The notes below the pieces were generated by a model, which did no database searches, was not told where the DNA came from, and saw only the letters and a list, made by a program, of their open reading frames with translations. A DNA stretch of 64,000 bases from NCBI GenBank assembly GCA_014773175.1, contig VXCM01001469.1, positions 222,379-286,378 on the forward strand, in the 5' to 3' direction. The stretch's first letter is position 1. Every line of letters starts with the position of its first letter. Positions 24,435 to 34,972 of the stretch are shown piece after piece. Both the position numbers and the translations under genes were made by a program. Source of the DNA: Lucifuga dentata (Eukaryota > Chordata > Actinopteri > Ophidiiformes > Bythitidae).

Positions 24435-25306
24435 ATTTGTTTTTTGAAAATGTTGGATTTTTTTGTTTCATGGCAAATACTCTGCCAAATAATGCATAAT
24501 CAAAGAGGAAAGGGTAGTATACTTAGCACATTAATACATTATTTCAAAGTGTTTTGTTTTTTTTTTCAATTTAGAAATTGATTTACATTCCCAGTCTGAA
24601 ATGTCTTTAAACTATAGTATCCCACCAGGGCTAATTCATTTGATTGGACATGACTGAAAAAAAAAAAAAAAAAAAAAAAAAATCCATGCTGTACATCAAC
24701 ATATAGTCTCACTGATGAAAGTACAAAATCTGAAGAAACATCAAATAAATAGAGAATTATTAGGAGGCTCAGATTTGAGGCTCTGAAAAGGTTTTTTAAA
24801 AAGTTTCAGGACGTTGCAATGAAAAAAGAATGAACCCGCTCAGACTTGCCGAAGTGCTCTAGTGTGACCTTAAGGAAGATATTAACTGTGGCCTTAATAT
24901 GTCCTTGAATGAGGTTCCCCTTAAAAAAAAAAAAAAAAAAAAAAAAAANAAATCATCCCTACCCCCACTATGATCACTGCTTGGTCAAGAGAGTAAATGG
25001 GTCCCTTGCTGCACTGCAGCGTCTTATCAGTCAGTGTACCACTACATAAATCTGAGTTTTACAACGGGAGGGAAAAAAAAACTCCTGAGAACAAACCATC
25101 ATAGCAGCCTGGAGTTTGTATTTGAAAGACTCTGGTGCAGCAGCAGCAGCTGAATAACTACAAATTATCAAAAAAAAAAAAAAAAAAAANTGCTCAAATC
25201 CCTGATTTGAGCATAATTAGGCCTTTTTTTTTTTGGCAAAATATTTCACTTTATCACTAAACATTTTGAATAGTGTTGCTTTTTAGAAATACGCTCTTCA
25301 GTTGTA

Positions 25307-25321
25307 CCACCAGAGGGCACT
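25307..25321 (+). promoter_or_regulatory. Candidate CTCF binding site
   Basis: CCACCAGAGGGCACT fits the vertebrate CTCF core CCACYAGRGGGCRCY at every position. It lies between the lnpep 3' region and the urea transporter, on the plus strand like the site at 45233. Occupancy cannot be judged from sequence. Confidence 0.5.
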
Positions 25322-26652
25322 CTTCTTCTTGCATAGTATAAAGATGGGGATGATGTCCTGACACATTGGATTACATAAACTGTTGATTTTAATGACACAC
25401 ACATTCCTCATTTGTAATGTGATAAACTCTAAACAAAGGTCCACTTGTTAAATAGATTTTTCATTCAATAGTGACAGGCATTCCAATGTTATTTAATCCA
25501 GCACACACTTTGAGACGCTGCTTCTGTGCTTTGATTTCTGCATGATGAGTCAGTTATGTTTTACTGTGTGATGCTGTCATGTGCACATTGTTGTCAGCTC
25601 CGTTCCTCAGCAGATCATTAACGATCAGCCACCTCAGGCACGGAACTCCACTCAGCAGATGATACTACACCATTACATCATTTCAGCCATACAGAAGGAG
25701 ATGTATGGAAACACCTTTAGCCTCTTAGCAGCAGGCCGAAGGGTATAAAATAAGTAATTCATTATAAACTGCATCTTCACACGAAACTGATAATGTGCTG
25801 CTAAAAGAAATAAATAATTTTTCTGTCACATTCTTTGGAGATTTTTCATGGGATGCCTTAAATCTTTCATCAGATTCCAAAAGAAAAGGCCTGTATTCAA
25901 AGCAGCTCTGTGCTCGCACTTACAAAACAATTTCCATGTCATCAAAAGAGTAAAAATAAAATTATAAAAATTAATTGAATCTGTTTTGTAGTGAATCATC
26001 CCACAGACTCAATAATTTTGTGGTAGGAGCTATTGTGAAGAGGACAGACATTACAATTGTCTGAAAAAAGATATTTCAAAATAAAGGACAACTGAAACTG
26101 TCTTCTTCAGGAAGTTTCACCACATATGCTGTAGGGCTGCCCTGGCTTCTGTATTATTTGACTGTACTACATGTCAGTGTTTGTAGTAAAATTTTATTTG
26201 CATCAAACATTCTTCATCTTTCACCCATTCTGATAATTTCACTTGGGAATTTGTAGGAGAGGAACTAGGACAGAATAGGTAATATACCACTGCTTGGACT
26301 ATCAACAATGACTTTGTTTTTTTGATTAACTACAATTAAAAAGTTTTTTATGTGTGTGTTTATAGTGTGATTATATTTATGAAGCTGTTTTTTTCTCCTC
26401 ATCTTCCATCAAAATCCAACATGCAGGACAAAATGCAGTGAACAGTATAAAAACACGAGCACCATTTCATCAGATGGCCTGATACAAACCCACGATACTA
26501 AAGGCTAGGTTATGGGAAAATATTATAATGTCATCTGACCAATAACAACACGTTTTTGCACACATGCATGTGAGAATATGATGACTTAGCAGATAGATAA
26601 AGGCTATTATTGTTTGAGTTATCAGTATGAAACCACAAATCCATTTTAATAT

Positions 26653-26750
26653 GTCACGTGACAGCAGGTGAAATCACATGAATGAAGCCACACCTTCAGT
26701 GTGGCTTCATTCCATACTAGCTGTTGAAGATGATTATCTGGTCACGTGAC
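26653..26750. promoter_or_regulatory. Paired GTCACGTGAC palindromes (CLEAR/E-box type) flanking a perfect hairpin
   Basis: The 10-bp palindrome GTCACGTGAC, the preferred site of TFEB/MITF-family bHLH-zip factors, occurs exactly at 26653-26662 and again at 26741-26750. Between them is a perfect 13-bp stem (AATGAAGCCACAC, loop CTTCA, then its complement) at 26681-26711. No gene start is nearby. The closest transcripts are lnpep (ends upstream) and the urea transporter (12 kb away, opposite strand). Confidence 0.55.
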
Positions 26751-27164
26751 TGCATAATCTACATAATTTTACTATTATGTGCTGATGCTTATGTTATCCA
26801 TACAATCAACTGGAATGGTGGGTCCTGCTACCAGAGGTGGAAGATGTACTTTTCATATTTAAAACTTTGACTTTTAGTGCTTTTGCTTAAATAAAATTAT
26901 CAATAAATAATACAACGGAATAACGCTTCATTTAATGTAAGTTCTGCAATCAACATTTTACATGAATAAAAGTAAAGAAGAATTTAAAATGCTGTAGAGT
27001 TTCAAAAGTAAAAGTACTTCCTGGGAAGAAGGATTCCTTTCACTGTGACATTATTGTTGCATTACATTATATAGCATAGAAGCTGTGGTGAAAACTAGTG
27101 TGTTTGTGTGTGTGTGTGTGTGTGTAAGCACATTGTTTGTCCATCTTGTATAACTCACAGAGCC

Positions 27165-28290
27165 CTCACTCACTCATAGGCCAACTCACAGGCCAAGCAC
27201 AGAACCCTGAGGAACACCAAACCTACAGGATAATGAGATGATCTATCATTTAATGAAACAAATTGAGTCCTATTTGCATAAGGTAGGATCTGAACCAAGA
27301 GAGTGCCATGTCACAGATTCCCAGGTAGTCCTCAAGGTGATCAAGCATAATATCACGGTCAATAGTATCAAATGCTGCACTAAGATCAAGGAGGATTACA
27401 ATAGAGGCAGAGCCAGAATCAGCAGTAAGAAGCAAGTCATTAACTACTTTGGTCAGGGCAGTTTCAGTGCTGTGAAATGGCCTGTGGAAAGGTTCGAATA
27501 GGTTGTTCGAGGTAAGATAATCTATCAGCCGGTCAGATACTAAACATTCCAGAAGTTTGGAGAGGAAGGGAAGATGTAAGATTGGTCTATAATTATTAAG
27601 AACACTTGAATCCAGTGTTGTTGTTTTTTAAATTAAGGATTTGATAACAGCCATTTTAAATGCAGCAGGCACAACACCCATGGAAAGGGATTTATTCATG
27701 ATATTTAGTAGGCTAGGACCAAATGGGCATAAGTCTTTAAAAAGTTTGGCAGGGAGAGGATCAAGCATACAGGTGGTGGGTTTAGAAGAGTGGGTTTAGA
27801 TTGTCTGTCTGTTGCTAGATTATTTGTCTGTTGCTAGATTAAATTGCATATATATAAAAAATGGTTGTGCCAATCTTGGCATATACCACANAAAAAAAAA
27901 AAAAAAAAAATAGAAGAGGCTACTGGCTTAATAAAATTATCTAGGGAGACTGTCAAACTGGCTGAGGGTACACGGTGGTGGAGGCTTTTGTATATCTGCA
28001 CCCCCACGGAAGAAGAATTTTCAATTTCCACTTTCATTTTCACCACCTTATTTGTGAAGAGCTCTATGAAATCGTTTGATGAAAAATGGGAGCTCGTGGC
28101 AACAGTCGGTTTATTTGAGAGTCGAGCAACTGTGTCAAATAGAAATGATTGTTCTTGTTAGCGTTAATGAGTTTGGACTAGTAGGTGGTTGTAGCAGAGG
28201 AAAGTGCATGTTTGTAATTCAATAAACTATCAGACCAGGCAAGTCGAAATATTACTGGCCTGGTTGAGCGCCACCTACGCCTTTTACTAG
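27165..28290 (-). mobile_element. L2-type LINE fragment, reverse transcriptase region, inactivated
   Basis: Minus-strand translation gives, in order, a linker region (28.2-27.9 kb) and then a reverse-transcriptase core with LLDLSAAFDTIDRDIMLDHL, WFRSYL and finally GVPQGSVLG. This is the recognisable signature of L2/CR1-clade non-LTR retrotransposons. The frame is broken by stops and frameshifts, and a single N with an A run at 27891 interrupts it. No 5' endonuclease region or 3' end is identifiable. Confidence 0.85.
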
Positions 28291-30701
28291 CTGCTTGCAG
28301 ATGAGTGCTCCTAGGTACTAAATTCATATGGGTGCAGCTGTAATCAGCCACCCTTCAATCAATCACTGTTAGCCTCATTCAGTCACAAACCCTGCTGGAG
28401 GACCAACAACCATTTTAAATATGCAGCTGTTCTGAATGGAGATGGCATGTTAACACTATCTACACAGCTGATCTCAGTCAGGTCACATGCCACACCAGCA
28501 TTTTCACAGTGGGCATCGCATTGATCTGTCTACTCTGTCATTCAGTTAATATCTGAGATGAAAACTTATTCAACATCTGATTACTGATACGCAAAGAATT
28601 CTGGGTGACGTCTTTTCACAGGGAAACAAAAAACTTGAATCCATGCAGGCAGTGGCTGCTTATAGTAAAGAGTGAGGATTACTGCAGGTTTAGGAAGGCC
28701 ACGTGAATGTCAACTGTTTTTGTGAAATACATATATCTTTGTTTTTTCCTGGGGTGTTAAGTAGGTGTGAAAATCACCTACAAATAAAAATCTTTTATGC
28801 CCCAACTCATTGCCCATACTATCTCTTTCTGTCCTGCTATTTTCACATGATGACCGCAGGCCAGCTGAGAGAATGGCTTTCTTTTAAATGATAGTGGCAT
28901 CAGCTATTTCATGTTTGAACTTTAACAAATTTCCTTATAAATTTTTTGGTTTACTATACAGAAAAAAAATTAAAATTGATCAGTAACACACAGAACAAAT
29001 AAAATACTGCACAACTAACCTAGTTAGCTGTAGCAGGTCCTGCAAATTGTCAAAATAATTGTGCTAAATCATGATAAACATTATTAATTGCTTTACATTA
29101 CATTACAGTGCTTTACACACTGTGTAATTTAGAGGCCAAATTTAAAGATTCTTAGAGTGCTTTACAAAAAATTATATATGTAATAAAATGGTCAAATTAT
29201 AGAATGAAGAGAGTGGGAATAATTTCCCCATTCATGCAGTACCATTTAAGTAGTCATTTTGTAAACAGACAATAAAATATGTTCATGATAGAACTTTGGG
29301 TGGTATTGTGACACTGGATACTGGACTGTAGGAGGTGTTGTGTTGTGTGTTTTGTCTGAATGTTATGATGGGATGACCTGATCATGAGGTGATGCTGTAT
29401 TTTGGAGCTCTGCACGGTCTTAATCTTTCTGACTGTATAATTTATTTTAGTCTCACAGTGCTTAATAAAGGCAACCTTTTCTATGTTTATCATGGCAGCT
29501 CTGGCTCTGAGTCTCAGATTCTGTAATTTGCTCCACAGATATTAAGATAGAAACATGTCTCATATTCAACATATGAGAAGAAGCTAGTTTGCTATGAGCC
29601 GCACCACTAGAGGTCTCCCTTTGTCTCTTGTTTGCTACAGTATCAGCTAGTTCAGGACCTGGAAACTTGACATTATCATTCTTCAGCTCAGGCTAAGCTG
29701 TGCTGTTTACTGAGCTCAGACTAATTTTTAATATGCAAATATCTTTTTTTGTTGTAGTAGGGTTACAATTCCATTCCCTGTTCTTAAAAATAAAGTTTTC
29801 AAGAAATGTCTTTTTGTGAGACCTCAAGGATGCATAGAAAACATCATCCAGGCTGATTTTCAGAGAATATATTTTTTTAGCTGTGCTGGTTTAGAAATGT
29901 GATTATCATTACAACCAGGATTTAATATATGAGTGGAAAATTCTCATCAGCAGCACAAAAAGAAAAAAACCCCCACAAAGACAAGATGGAAACAGGAACA
30001 ATACACAAAGGAAAACTATGCATTATTTAACAGCTTTAAGATCACATCCAAAAATGTTGAAGTTTGTGTCTAAGTCTGTTTCTTTCCCAATGCACATTAT
30101 CAGTGCTCCACCAGTTATCTACATAGTTAAAACATGTGATTGGGCTGAGAATACGCTGGCAGTAATATGTCTACAAGCTGTATCGAGTAACCACAAAACA
30201 AAATTTGTTGTGCTACTAATTACCAAGACCCCAGAAAACAACATCTTGTGAAAGTATTACATGCAACAGAATTATCATTTAGCCAGAAGTCACTTCAGGT
30301 CAAACTGCAGACGTGATGAAGAAGAGATTTTTTTTCCTTTCTTGCACCGCTTCATGTGGTAAATTGCATGACTTCTTGAAAACATGTCACATCTTGATAG
30401 CTCTATGAGGGCTTGAATGCACGCCCTTCTTTATTCCAAGCTTGATCAGTCAAGAAGCTCTTTATCTCCATCAAGTTTACAAATCATTGTGTTATACTGT
30501 AAAGCTCAAACATAATAACACAAATACTCTCTCATCACTCACTGTCTGTGGAACCAGTTTTCTTATTTTCTTCAAGAAAAGTGTTGAAATTTTGTTCTTA
30601 ACTTGACTCACTTCTAATGTAATAAGGAGTGACTCAAATAAATATAACCTTAATATTACCATTCATGAGGGCATAAGAGGACAGAATTGTTTTCCCACAA
30701 G
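28291..30701. other. Gene-free AT-rich intergenic DNA
   Basis: I see no ORF with protein-like composition, no splice-flanked exon and no clear transposon end. Open frames here are short and AT-driven. Confidence 0.5.
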
Positions 30702-31272
30702 GCTACAGAACAGAAAAATGCCATACTGAAAATGTGCTACAATGTGATAAATCATGATCATTTGATCATGATGATTTTCTCTGATTAGATTTTACAGATT
30801 CAATCCACAGTGACACAGTGACTGTGTATTTCAGATAAACTTTCCTTGTAGCGTCTGTTAATTTACTATATTAAGTTCCCCTGAGTCAGAGATGCTGGAG
30901 TTTACATTCAGTTCTGGATGCTTCTGCTTCATACTGTGCTTGTTTATCTCATCTGATCTGCTCTGGAACTTATTTCTGTGTCTCATTCTGCTTCTCTTTC
31001 TCTTTCTCTTTCTTGCATCGAGAAAGGAAGCAACTGAAGCTTCTAGGGAAGGTTAGAGCATATTTTCACTGTTGGTTAAAAGCTTTTATTTTTATACTGT
31101 CAACCCTTCATGACACAAGAAAAAAACTGCCTATGTACTGCTTATGTATTTGAATTTGATTTTATTATGTTTTGAAAGAGTTTCCATGTAGAATTTTCTT
31201 TCCCCTCTGAAACATGAAATCAGAGGAGGGTTAACAGGAGCTTTGCAAGCCATAAAAATAATGATTTTTCAC
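30702..31272 (+). repeat. 571-bp near-identical direct duplication, copy 1
   Basis: This matches 33444-34100 with only about five substitutions in 571 bp. The match starts at GCTACAGAACAGAA and stops abruptly at CTTTGCAAGC...TTTTTCAC. Copy 2 differs in length only by an 86-bp N-containing tandem duplication. The near identity, with 2.2 kb of unrelated DNA between, suggests either a very recent duplication or two haplotypes laid end to end. Confidence 0.95.
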
Positions 31273-31639
31273 ATTTAAAACATACACGATGCCAATTAAA
31301 GAAGAACAAACAAGTGAAAGCAGAATGAGAAAGAAACATAAACTAGTGAAGTTTGGAATCACCTTGAATTTTTTTTTATGTTTTTGATAGAAATTGATAA
31401 CTTTATCCACCAAGGTGGCATTAAACTGATTTCAATATATAGCCAAGACATTTATAATGCTGCTAGCTATTACTGCCTGGAAACAACTGATTTATAATTA
31501 ATTATTCACATAAAACTGCAAAGCTTCATTATTAGCACATTAGCATAATTAACTCGTTTAGCTCATAATTGACTAATCATGTTTGAATGCTAACTGGTTA
31601 TTAGAAACGCCTTTGTAATTGTGTTAGCACACCTGAAAC

Positions 31640-32060
31640 CCATTATTCTGTTCAATCAGAAGATAAATTGTCTTGCCTTGGTAAGGCACTGGCATTCCTA
31701 ACAATTCTGGGTTCAAAAATAGCCAAAACAAAACAGCTTTCTCTAGACTCTATTGTTGTTTTGCAAAATGAAGATTACTCCATGTGTCAGATTGCCAAGA
31801 AACTGAAGATTCCATACAAAGGTGTCCAGCCACTGTTTTGAGAGAAAAGGATCTGGATCTAACCAGAATAGGAAAAGAAACTGAAGGCCCAGATGCACAA
31901 CTGCTCAAGAGGATAAGTGCATCAGAGTCTGTAGTATGAGAAACAGACGCCTTACAGCTCCTTAGCTGACTACTTCATTAAACAGTACATGCCAAATACC
32001 AGTGTCATCTACAACAGTGAAAAGATGACTGCAGGGTGCTACAGATCCACGATACAGATG
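31640..32060 (+). mobile_element. Tc1-like transposase relic, heavily mutated
   Basis: Frame-shifted fragments keep the look of the Tc1 N-terminal DNA-binding region. A helix-turn-helix-like piece (QIAKKLKIPYKGV, at about 31790) is followed by a piece reading MRNRRLTAP and PVSSTTVKR (at about 31940-32025). Multiple stops make it dead. No terminal repeats are certain. It sits between the two copies of the 571-bp duplication. Confidence 0.65.
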
Positions 32061-32949
32061 TAGGATGCTCCAGAGAATTTGGCTGAGATTTTTTGTTGTT
32101 GTTGTTTCATTAGCTGCCTGGGGTGTTGCTTTACCACTCAGGACCCAGTCAGAATTGAGAAATGCATTTCAGACAGCTAACCTCTCAGTCCAGCTGAACT
32201 CCCAGTATACACACAATGGATGTTATGTCCAAGTCAGAGGAGATTTGTGGATTTGAGACACCTGAGATTCAAAACATACAAATGTTGCAGTGACATCCCC
32301 TGTTTATGATAGACTGAGCCAGATTTTGTTTCTGAAGGCCATGGGCACTGATAAAAATTCTGGAAACTGAATGACCTTACAGGTCATTCAGTATAGCTTA
32401 GTAAAGAGAATTGTACCCATCATTCATGCAAAACAATCAAGCAGAGTAAAGAGCTGGTGTGGTAATTTCCTGATGTTGAGTGTTTCCTGCAGACGGTAAT
32501 TTACTTTTCACGGTGTTAGCATTTGAAATTTGACAGTGAGAGTTGGCCAAAGTGTTATTGTTTTTACAAGATACAGATTTTTTCCAGTACGATTTCCCAC
32601 AAATGCAATCATATTGGAATTTCTTTAGGCTTTTCATTCAATTAGTACTTACTTCCACACAAACTTAAAAAGATGGCCTTGTGTACTGTATGTACTACGT
32701 GTTGTTACAATATGTACTCATATTTTTCCACTGTCTGTGACATATTTATGGTTTCATTGTGAAGAGCCATAAATATTTTCTCAGCCTGTCATTCTGTGTC
32801 AAAAATTTATTACAGGATGACATAAAAAATGTATTTGAACTTTCTGGTAAGGCTTGGTAGGAGAGACAATGACATGCATTAGAGCTTAAAGGTTAAATAT
32901 TTTCTTGGAAAATATGGTCTAATATTAAACATTATGTAATTTGAGTAGG
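32061..32949. other. Intergenic DNA downstream of the Tc1 relic
   Basis: A 63-codon open frame at 32065-32256 starts with a hydrophobic run but has no family resemblance, no splice partners I can support and no promoter. I do not call it a gene. Otherwise nothing recognisable. Confidence 0.4.
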
Positions 32950-33190
32950 GGAGACAGGGTGGTTTATTGCCTCACAGAACCATAATACCAACTCACAGCA
33001 AAAAGGATCTGGCCTGGGTACAGTTCCACCTGGGGCTTTTTGTGTGGGGTTAGCATCTTTTCCCTTTATCTACAGGATTTTCCTCTGGGTGATCCATTTT
33101 ACTCATATAGAGTTTGTAAGTGTTGATGTAAATCAATATGACGGACCCTGTGATAGCCTAGCAGCCTGTCCAGCTCGTGCCCACTGAACA
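32950..33190 (+). repeat. Diverged tRNA-type SINE, sense orientation
   Basis: The text runs parallel to the minus strand of the SINE at 10991-11369. A GTGGTTTATTGCCTCACAG head is followed by CCTGGGTACAGTTCC (a decayed B-box), then GGGGCTTTTTGTGTGGGGTT, then CCTGTGATAGCCTAGCAGCC. The order of blocks is the same but substitutions are frequent, so this is an older copy of the same or a related family. Confidence 0.6.
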
Positions 33191-33443
33191 TGGGGTTATA
33201 GGTGCCAGAACCCCACAAATGCAGCTCATTAAAAGTTTCAGTGACATGAAGCATGTCAAAGTTCTTCACATTCTGACTGACAAATGTTGACTGACCTGCC
33301 ATTCAAGCTGCTGACATGCTCTTCAGGAGCAGTTTATATTCAATGTTTTTCTCAAGGGCACTTGAACACAATGGTGGTATACTACTGTAACATTTGAAGT
33401 ATTAGTTCTGTTATCACCTGGTTCATGGTCAAAAACAGGCTGT

Positions 33444-34100
33444 GCTACAGAACAGAAGAATGCCATACTGAAAATGTGCTACATTGTGATAAATCATGAT
33501 CATTTGATCATGATGATTTTCTCTGATTAGATTTTACAGATTCAATCCACAGTGACACAGTGACTGTGTNTGTGATAAATCATGATCATTTGATCATGAT
33601 GATTTTCTCTGATTAGATTTTACAGATTCAATCCACAGTGACACAGTGACTGTGTATTTCAGATAAACTTTCCTTGTAGCGTCTGTTAATTTACTATATT
33701 AAGTTCCCCTGAGTCAGAGATGCTGGAGTTTACATTCAGTTCTGGATGCTTCTGCTTCATACTGTGCTTGTTTATCTCATCTGATCTGCTCTGGAACTTA
33801 TTTCTGTGTCTCATTCTGCTTCTCTTTCTCTTTCTCTTTCTTGCATTGAGAAAGGAAGCAACTGAAGCTTCTAGGGAAGGTTAGAGCATATTTTCACTGT
33901 TGGTTAAAAGCTTTTATTTTTATACTGTCAACCCTTCATGACACAAGAAAAAAACTGCCTATGTACTGCTTATGTATTTGAATTTGATTTTATTATGTTT
34001 TGAAAGAGTTTCCATGTAGAATTTTCTTTCCCCTCTGAAACATGAAATCAGATGAGGGTTAACAGGAGCTTTGCAAGCCATAAAAATAATGATTTTTCAC
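33444..34100 (+). repeat. 571-bp duplication, copy 2, with an internal N-joined 85-bp tandem
   Basis: Counterpart of 30702-31272. Bases 33485-33569 and 33571-33655 are identical 85-mers separated by a single N at 33570. That is what an unmerged overlap between two contig ends looks like. Removing one 85-mer and the N restores exactly 571 bp. Confidence 0.9.
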
Positions 34101-34617
34101 TGGTTTCCTGATCCCTGTCATGAAGGATTGCTAGGAATCCTGATAAAGGTCAGGTTATTTATGCACCACATATTAAGCACACACAGGTTAACTGCTCCAT
34201 GTAGGCTGTGGAAGGTGATCTGTGGACCACCTTCCACTGTACTACCCTGCAGTTGGCTGAGGATGTACCATGGCTCAACGATCTAAATATTTGTGCCAGC
34301 TCAAACACATAATTAGCATCTCATAAATCTATTTTCAGTTCTGGTAAAGTGTAATTTTATTCTTAAATGTGTATACATTTGTTTGAGCAGAAGCCAAACT
34401 GTTAGTAGAGTTAAGAGAAGTGATCACTTCCACCCCACATTCAACGTGACCAAGACAGAAGGTGGCAGGAAGAGCTCCATTACATGTGGGTTATCTGATA
34501 GATAAAATACATTTAGGAACTGTTTTTTCTTTAGTTCTTCAAATTAAACTTTAATTAAATACCTTCAGACAACCTTAAATAAATCATCATGGACTAGACT
34601 GAACTTAAAAAAAGTAC

Positions 34618-34623
34618 TTTATT
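34618..34623 (-). terminator. Polyadenylation signal of slc14a2
   Basis: AATAAA on the minus strand, 350 bp beyond the urea transporter stop codon at 34973. This gives a predicted 3' UTR of about 370 nt. Confidence 0.65.
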
Positions 34624-34972
34624 AAAAAGTATATGTACATGTTTTACAAAACAAACTAATGGTACAAAATATATAGGATGTACATTTACATCATAAAACT
34701 GTATAAGTTTTTAATTTATGGTGAAACATATAAATATTTTAAGTTTGCATATACTAAGCAGTTTACATAATTAAGAACCACTGGGGTCACTGGGGTTATC
34801 TCTTAATCTCTTTCTCTGAGTGTGTTTGTACATGCATATACTGTACATAAGAGCAGGAATATGGTATTCATATTAAACATAATCAGCAATTGTGACTCTG
34901 GTCAGATTGTTGTTGTTATGTTGTCTAGTTGCTTCTTCTTCAGACACTTGTCCTCCGTCTGATGTACTGTCT

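Larger units (their letters stand above)
21388..24450 (+). other. lnpep 3' UTR and downstream region
   Basis: No coding gene is visible. The lnpep 3' UTR starts at 21388, and its end is not decided by sequence alone. AATAAA at 23622-23627 and 24429-24434 are the best signals, and others lie inside the hAT-like element at 22141-23158. If either distal signal is used, the transposon is part of the mature lnpep mRNA. The second signal is followed by a T-rich stretch and then repeat-rich DNA. Confidence 0.45.
24451..27160. other. Intergenic DNA between lnpep and the L2 relic
   Basis: No gene is supported. Poly-A runs with single-N contig joins occur at 24949 and 25190, plus another A run at about 24658-24681. 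A candidate CTCF site lies at 25307-25321. Two perfect GTCACGTGAC palindromes flank a hairpin at 26653-26750. Around 26830-27040 there are several AAGTAC/GTACTT-like pieces that look like a decayed fish DNA transposon end. A short (GT)n lies at about 27104-27125. Confidence 0.5.

Noticed and set aside
26681..26711. 13-bp hairpin as a microRNA precursor
   Set aside because: The stem is far shorter than a microRNA hairpin and pairing does not continue outside it.
32065..32256. 63-codon frame with a hydrophobic start that looks secreted
   Set aside because: No family resemblance, no upstream promoter or splice sites, and it overlaps the tail of a decayed transposon region.
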